Source of the DNA: Desmodus rotundus
Taxonomy: Eukaryota; Chordata; Mammalia; Chiroptera; Phyllostomidae
Reading direction: 5' to 3'
Length of the DNA: 64,000 nt
NCBI RefSeq assembly: GCF_022682495.2
Contig: NC_071390.1
Location: 174,144,715 to 174,208,714, forward strand
Shown: one piece after another, positions 57,441 through 64,000 of the stretch
Position numbering within the stretch: the stretch's first letter is position 1
Layout: the number at the start of each line of letters is the position of its first letter
The notes under the pieces: model-generated
Database searches by the model: none
The model's input: only the letters and a program-made list of their open reading frames with translations
What the model was told of the DNA's origin: nothing
Translations under genes and position numbers: made by a program

Positions 57441-59159
57441 AGCAGAACTGATGTTTCCATTATTAGAACTGAGGTTCATCCCCAGTCCTTCTGGCTCCAA
57501 GTAAATGTTGTGTTCTTGGTACTTACCTGACTTCTTACACAGTTATGGCCCAACACAGAATCAAATCAGCACAGTCATCTGACATTTAACAGGAGCCAAC
57601 TTCTCACGACTCGCTTCCACATAAAAGAGTCTGCTCATAACCGAGAACAGCTAGGAGTTGCTCTTTCTTTTCCAAAGGACCTTTGTTTGGGAGAAGCATC
57701 CCGGTGTGCAGGGAGCCGCCTTGCCCGGGGAAAGAACACACCATCACTCTGTTTCTCCTGCAGGGGCTGTGCCTTCTGCTCCTTCCAAGTCCCGTTTCCC
57801 TGAGGGTGTCATGTGTCGCCCTGAAATGGACCATTGCTGCCTTGGAACAATGTGCCAACTATCAAACAAAGGGCCTGTTTAGGTCCTGCCACTGGAGAGC
57901 TGAAGCCAGGGTCACGTTCTGTTTCAGGTTTCTCCATGTTGCACCTCTGTTCACTTTCGCACATATCTATGGAGACCTGAGACTACACAGGTGTCCACAC
58001 CCCACCCCTGCTGCACACACCGCAGCCCCATTCTGAAGCTTCTCTCCCTCCACCATTGCATGGCAGAGCGTTCTGTTGGCTGAGGGGAAGTCTTTGTTAG
58101 CGGTGCCTGTTTGGAAACACATTCCTTGCAAAGAACTCTCAAGAAGCTGCCTCCGTCTCCACATGGAGGGAGGGTGTTTCCACTTCACTAGTGGGAATGT
58201 GCCTTGACTTAGACTTGGAGGCCTCATTGAAGCCCATCTCGTCTCCTTTGTGAGGGTTGGGAGTGCTCAAGAGTGTTACTGCTTAGTGGTGGTTCTGTTC
58301 TGCCTTAATTCTGCTCCGTAAGCTCCCCATTACAATTTCAAATGACCTCATTTTGAAAGAAAGCTCTTTGCCCATGAACTAGGTGGACTTCCTGATTAGA
58401 GATTTGTATGAGAACATGTCATGTTGAAAGACATTGTTTATTTGATCCTAAGATAGGAGGTAATAAACGTTTGGGAAGCATTGTTTCTATTTTCCATTTC
58501 CCCCCCAGGTCCCCTTCTGCCTGGCTCTGTGATGGAAGAGGCTGACTGTTAGGAAGTGCATTCTTGCCTTCTGACTTCTGGTGGGTTTCAGTGAGGTCAG
58601 GGCATGTCTGCTCCCAGATTCGCCCAAAACCAGGGTCCAAGAACAGTGTTTTCATGCAGGTAGCTTATTTTGAAAGTGATAGTAGGAAGCAGAAGTGAAG
58701 GACGGAGGAGATTAAAATAAGAGAGGAAGCAAAGTCACTGGAAGGACTTCAGAGCTGGCTACCAGTCAACAACTGGTGTTTAATCCCGCTAGCTCAGTGG
58801 GCCTGAGAAGAAACAAAATGCACCTCAGCATTTTCCACCAGAGGGGAGCAAGGGAGAAGCAACTGACCACTGTCTGGAGTCTCTGTGACCTGACAGTGGC
58901 CCCATGGGCTGTTACTGGCTCCCAGGTATTTGTGTTTCTCATGGATGGGTGTGGAGCAGGCTGTTGCAGGCAACAGAGACAACCTGGGGCAAAACACAAG
59001 GGGAGAGCAGCAGGCACCTGAGTGGAGGTACTGTCAGCCTGCAGCAGGTCCCAACGTGCATGGAATTGTTCACCAAAACTTTGGTAGGGATTGCAGGTGA
59101 TGGCTAGAGTGTGCGAGCTGGTGTACTTGAACTAGATAGGACACCGAGATGGAGGTGAA
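57441..59159. other. Unassigned, no gene seen
   Basis: About 1.7 kb unique. Frames of 117 codons (57683-58036) and others overlap on both strands without recognised domains. Confidence 0.45.
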
Positions 59160-59340
59160 AAGGAGGGAGTCATTTTAGATGGTGTGGACACAGGAGGCCT
59201 TCTGGAAGCTAAGATCTGAAGACTGAGAAGTGATCTGGGGGAACAGCATTGTAAGCAGAGGGAATAGCTAATGCAAAGGCCCAGAGGAGGAAAGAGCCTG
59301 ACATGGTCTTGAGAAGCTAAGGGACATCCAAACAAAACAA
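59160..59340 (-). repeat. Ancient L2-related repeat, antisense
   Basis: ggaggccttctggaagctaa, then gatctgaagactgagaagtg, agagggaatagctaatgcaa and aggcccagaggaggaaagag match the same old repeat as 12650-12900. Confidence 0.5.
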
Positions 59341-59499
59341 CTGGGCTTCATGTAAAACTGTTTTACCTTCATGACTAAACTGCCCAATTGTACTTTAACC
59401 AAGAGCAGCTTGTACCATGCAAACCAGCCCCCTTATTAATATACCATGCTGTATCTGGTTTGCACTGGGAAAAGTCACACCACAGGAGAGATGCCCATA

Positions 59500-59725
59500 C
59501 CACTTTCAGACGTCCTTCCTCTCCCACCCTTGGACATTGGAGCTCCTGGTTCTCAGGACTTCCGACTTGGACTGAATTATAGCACTGTCTTTCCTGGTTC
59601 TCCAGCTTACAGACAGATCATGGCATATAATCACGTGAGCCATTTCCATGATAAATCTCCTCTCATATATCTATATATCCCATTGGCCTGTCTCTGGAAA
59701 ATGGACTATTACATTTGTGTTGCTA
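59500..59725 (+). repeat. Old LTR-like repeat, 3' part
   Basis: ctcaggacttccgacttgga, then ctgaattatagcactgtctt, tcctggttctccagcttaca and tatctatatatcccattggc, ending gactattac. It is the reverse counterpart of the family at 55544-56047. Confidence 0.55.
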
Positions 59726-60724
59726 ACAATATCTAACTCAACTGACGGCTCTCCTTCCTGGGCAAGTACTCAGTTCAGAGGTAATTGGGTGAGCAGGTAG
59801 GTGCAAGATCCAACTTCACTGTTTGGTAGAAAATACTTTTCAAATGTACCTTGAAACATTATAAAGTATTCAAGGGTGTATTTCTTAAAATCTCAGGTAC
59901 CTATTGCTTCTGATTAAAATTTACTTCAAGTTTTAAATCAAACTTGTGTTGTTTCAGCTATTAATACAGTAGAAGTCTAGCTTTGAGTTTGCTATTGCTC
60001 AAGCTGGCATCCCAGTTGTAAAGAATTATAATCTTTGCATCATAACAGGGCTCATTCAGAGGCAGAGCTCCCCCTAACTTACCATAGTACTCACACTCTC
60101 TCTCTCTCTCTCAATATCATTACCCTGTGCCAGCCATTTGGTGGCTGATGCCCAGATGCTGACGTACTGCAGTTTCTTCTTCAGTGTCAGGCGAGCAGAT
60201 GAGAGGAGGCCTGAAATATTCAAATACGAGGGTAGTGCTAGGCATAGAATGCATGCCTCTTAATTTTTGTTAATGCCTACCTAACTCTTTTCTCAAACCT
60301 GTTCTGATGACTTTCTGGAACATAGCAAGAGGGCATTTATTTGTTAAATGGTTACTTTTCTTACAAACTGGATTAGCCTTGTGATAGGCACATTTCCTGA
60401 TTCTGCTGGATCTGGCACTGACCTGAATGCTGGGGACATGGCCACTGTGGCTTCCCATGTGGGTGATGCAGATACAGGCCAGGATTCGGGGACTGGGAGG
60501 ATGCAAAGCAGTGAGGATGAAAAGAGGAGAAAAGGGTGGACCCCAGCTCAAGGGGGTGAGGAGTGGAGAGAAAGCTAATTGGAAGGAGGTTTCCTGGAGG
60601 AGGTGGCAATGGGGCTGGGTCTTGAAAAAGTCCATAAGCTGGTGTGGTAAGGTCTCCAGGCTCACTGTCCACCATGCCCAGCTTTGCAGTTTGCCCCAGG
60701 AAGCACACAGTAGGCTATTTCAAG
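59726..60724. other. Unassigned, no gene seen
   Basis: A short CT repeat lies at 60096-60113. At 60585-60630 there is an echo of the ancient L2-related repeat (ggaggaggtggcaatggggc). The rest is unique. Confidence 0.42.
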
Positions 60725-60960
60725 CTGTGCTCAGACTCTTCCCACCTGAAGTACTCATCTCACCTCTTTTCTTGTGGTTGAGTCTTATGCATCCTTCATG
60801 CCGAATCTCAGTTTTCATCTCTTGCAGGACACATATCAGGTTAGGCTACTTACCTTGCTCTCTGCTCTTGTGGCCCATTGCATACACCTCACCCTTACTT
60901 TAACATGTTACTGAATTTATTAGTCTGTTACTAGAATTGACCTTGCCTTTTGAATATTCC
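60725..60960 (+). repeat. L2 LINE fragment
   Basis: aagctgtgctcagactcttc, then catccttcatgccgaatctc and catctcttgcaggacacata follow the L2 3' order. Confidence 0.45.
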
Positions 60961-61499
60961 TATCTCCATATCTACCTACCTATGTACCTATCTATGTAAT
61001 CCAATCTAATATCTATCTTTCTAATCTTTATATCCACTATTACATGCTTGATACATATTCTGCGGTTGAAATGTAATATGACTATATGCTAAAACTCTCC
61101 TCAAATGTACTGTAGGCTGATTAATGTTGCTTGGAGTGGACCTTCACTCTGATCCAGGAGTGGTTGGAAAGCCTTGCTTTATAACTCCCAGACTTACTGT
61201 TCTGCACAGCTATTGCTTTCCAGGAACCGAGTGCAATACACAGGCTTCACAGCTTTTGCTGGCATGGCAATTGCTTCCAAGTGCTGTGTGCTGTCAATGA
61301 CTTCAACGTGTTGAGTCCCTTCCTTCTCCACCTACGGAGGACACATTCTTTTCAGCTATGCTGTTCTCTGTAAGGTCTGTGCTGGCCCTCGGTAAGGCTG
61401 TACGTAGGGTGGGAGTGTTCAGGTAGATTGATGGCTATGCTAGAATCTGAAGCAGTTGTTCAATGACAAGAGGATATAGCAGTTGTTGTTTTGCAAATG
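60961..61499. other. Unassigned, includes imperfect TATC-type low complexity
   Basis: Between 60960 and 61025 imperfect tatctacctacctatg units occur. Nothing else is recognised. Confidence 0.45.
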
Positions 61500-62870
61500 C
61501 AAGTCTAACAGTAATCCAGACTGTGGTATTGATGTGAGGACAGACACACAGATCAATGGATGAGAAGGACAGTCCAAAAACAGACCCCCACTGATATGAC
61601 CAGTTTATTTTTGACGAAGATGCCAAGGTGATTCAATTGGAAAAGGCAAGGTGCTTTCCAAATAGTGCTGCACTAACTGGATATCTGCATTGAAAAAGGA
61701 ACACCTGGAACCTTACTCTCCAACATACATAATATTAACTTAAATTGGCCATATGCCTAAGTGTAGGAGCTAAAACTATTAAGCGCTAGAAGACAGCATA
61801 TGAGTCTTTGTGACATTGGATGAGGCAAAGATTTCTTGAACAAATACCAAAAAAACAAAAATTCTAAAAAAGAAAAAATGATAAAATTAATTTCATCGAG
61901 ATTTAAAATAGTTGCCCTTTGAAAGACACAGTTAAGAACACAAGAAGGCAAGTCACAGACTGAGAGAAAAGTTTTTGCTGAATATACGTATGTTTCACAA
62001 ATAGCTCATTTTCAGAGTATGTAAAGATCATTCATGATTTATTAATAAGACAGGCAGAGGCTTAAAAATAAAAAGTAGACACAAGACATGGACACTTCAT
62101 AGAAGAAGATATATAGTGGCCAATAAGCACATGAAAAGATGCTCAATAGCACAGTAATAAACGAAATGCAAATCGAAACCATGGTGAGAAGGATAACCCT
62201 TCACATCCACTAAACTGACTACAGTAAAAAGACCAACAGTACCGAAGGGCAGAGAGAATGTAGAGCAACTGGAACACCCGCCACACTGCCAGTGGAATGC
62301 AAAACAGTACAGCCGTTTTGGCAAAGAATATGGCAATACCTTATAAAGCTACATACACTGATTATATATGACTCAGCAATTCCACTTTTAGGTATTTACA
62401 CAAGAGAAATGAAAACACATATTCGTACAAAAACCTATGAACCTTGTTCATAATAGCTCCAAACTCAAGGAAACCCAAACGTCCATCAGCGGATGAGTGG
62501 GCACATTGTGTGCCGTGAAATACTGATACGAGATTAAGAGAATGACACTAGGACCTGCGATAGCATGAAGAAATCTCAAAAGCCTCAACCCGAAGTGAAG
62601 TCAAACAAAATATTATGTATTTTAGGATTCCAGTGATATGAAATGCTGGCACAGGCAGAACGGCAGTCAGAGAAGGTAGCCCAGTGGTTGCTGTGGTCTA
62701 GAGATGAGGCACAAGTAGAACAAGAGGCACAAAGGAACTTTTTAGAGCCAAGGCACTGTTATGTATCTGGATTGTAATAATATTTTTGTTTGTGTACGAT
62801 TTCCCAAATCATTAAGCCGTACCTTTAAAAAGTGTGAATTTCATACCTTTATAAAAAAGAGAAAAAGAAA
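61500..62870 (+). repeat. L1M LINE, ORF2 end and 3' UTR
   Basis: Sense L1 order over 1.3 kb: gaccagtttatttttgacga, agatttcttgaacaaatacc, ggccaataagcacatgaaaa, cagcaattccacttttaggt, cccaaacgtccatcagcgga and ttaggattccagtgatatga. Stops and indels are throughout. Confidence 0.75.
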
Positions 62871-63377
62871 ATGATAGAAGCTAATGCTTACTGGGAAAGT
62901 TAACATCCAGTGAGGAGAAGAGATAAAATATTAACATGTGAAACAGCATATGGGAAGGAGAAAGCGTAGGCAGTGACATAACAGAATGCACCAGGGTGAT
63001 CCTGGTTGCCCTACCTTCCAGGGCTGTTTGCTAACCGACTTTACAGCAGCGAGGAGGGAGAACTTGGTTTTGAAGGCCAGTACATACTCTCCATGGTTCA
63101 TCAGCTGGTAGACAGGGTTAAAAATATCAGCATCACCAAGATTAATATTAATCAATCAATTATTTGTTTGGTACATGTTTTATAGTGATACAAAATAAGA
63201 GATAGCATTTAACCAAACTATCTTGCACATAAATACACATTTCTTTAAATGTCAAAAAAAGACATACACAAGACCAGTAGGATTTGGTCTTTGGGAATGC
63301 CTTGTGCAAGGAATTTCTCTAGTTTACCAATTCTTAATGGGCTCCTGAATACATTTATCAAAGGGCTCATACCATGT
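62871..63377. other. Unassigned, no gene seen
   Basis: No named repeat or exon. Confidence 0.42.
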
Positions 63378-64000
63378 TACATATAGTTGCAACACCAATT
63401 ACACTATGCATTTTGTTTCCCAACACACCGCCACCATGCTCCAACACCAGCTAGGTATCCTGCAGTTCAACTCAATTCTGACCTTATCTACCAGGAGATA
63501 GTATCAGATCCCACAGGAGTAGGGCTCAGTCCTGCAAGGCTGTTTTCCCTTTTCCAATGCCAATTACAAGTCCAGGTGCTTCTGACCAATAGGCTATATA
63601 GATCGGAGGTTCCAACGACCCCCTCCTTGGGTTTAACTAATTTGCTAGAGTGGCTTACAGAACTCAGAGACACATTTCATTTACAAGATCACTGGTTAAT
63701 TATAAAAGAATATAATTCAGGAACAGCCAGATGAAAGAGATGCACAGGGCAAGGCAGGGGGGAAAGGTCACAGAGCTTCCTTGCCCTCTCTTGTCGTGAA
63801 CCCTTATGTTCAACCTGGAAGCTCTTTGAACCCTGTCCTTTGGCCTTTTACTAAGACTTCCTTGCATAGACATGATGAGACCATTGGCCACTGGCGATAG
63901 ATTCAACTTCCAACTTCTTCCCCTCTCTGGAGGTCAGGGGGAACAGGGGGCAGGGGTGTGAGGTAGGGGGTACTGAAAGTCCCAACCCTCTAATCACCTA
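63378..64000 (-). repeat. Large ERV LTR (ERVL-type), runs off the window
   Basis: Reverse orientation of the family at 53431-54195: gatagtatcagatcccacag, aatttgctagagtggcttac, aggaacagccagatgaaaga and ccattggccactggcgatag. The element continues beyond base 64000. The 115-codon plus-strand frame over it is not a gene. Confidence 0.62.

Noticed and set aside
63387..63734. 115-codon plus-strand frame
   Set aside because: Antisense to a retroviral LTR. LTRs do not encode this product.
1..64000. CRISPR array, bacterial operon or prophage
   Set aside because: Mammalian SINE, LINE and LTR content throughout. No regularly spaced direct repeats and no prokaryotic gene density.

Overview
The window is mammalian nuclear DNA, most likely from a bat. 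The strongest clue is the tRNA-derived VES-type SINE at 3979-4189 on the minus strand, with a second truncated head at 37283-37361; this SINE family is known from yangochiropteran bats. L1 3' ends of the bat type (47785-47938 and 52276-52353) and a short mariner-like MITE (8563-8687) agree with this. Species cannot be read from the sequence.

I find no protein-coding gene, no exon with a recognisable domain, and no tRNA, rRNA or CRISPR locus. All open frames are short. The longest (187 codons, 24900-25463) matches no family I know, and frames with a recognisable product belong to dead retrotransposons. The 64 kb is therefore intergenic or a large intron, and its annotation is essentially a map of transposable elements of different ages.

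Layout. 1-9.0 kb: old MIR, L2 and L1M fragments, one VES SINE and the MITE. 9.1-16.4 kb: an MLT1-type LTR, an ancient HAL1/L1 ORF1 relic, an L1MA tail, L2 pieces and a long TTTC microsatellite. 16.5-31.2 kb: mostly unique sequence with MIR and L2 fragments and an MST/MLT1 LTR. It contains 24.6-26.0 kb, which has several homeodomain-type motifs and is the best candidate for a regulatory element. 31.9-35.0 kb: a 3 kb 5'-truncated L1 on the minus strand with a broken reverse transcriptase. 36.9-37.4 kb: a hAT-like element abutting a VES head. 39.8-42.1 kb: an MLT1 LTR followed by the most notable object, a half-L1 (HAL1-type) retrotransposon with its own 5' region, ORF1, G-rich 3' UTR, A tail and 13-bp target-site duplications, inserted into an older MIR. 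44.3-51 kb: MIRs, a nested stack of L1 tails and a complete solo MST-type LTR with a 5-bp duplication. 52-64 kb: a MER1-like hAT element, L1M fragments, two copies of one large LTR family in opposite orientation and two copies of another old repeat.

Repeat identities come from memory of consensus sequences, without alignment. Family-level calls (MIR, L2, L1, MaLR, VES) are firmer than subfamily names, and edges of old copies are approximate by tens of bases.
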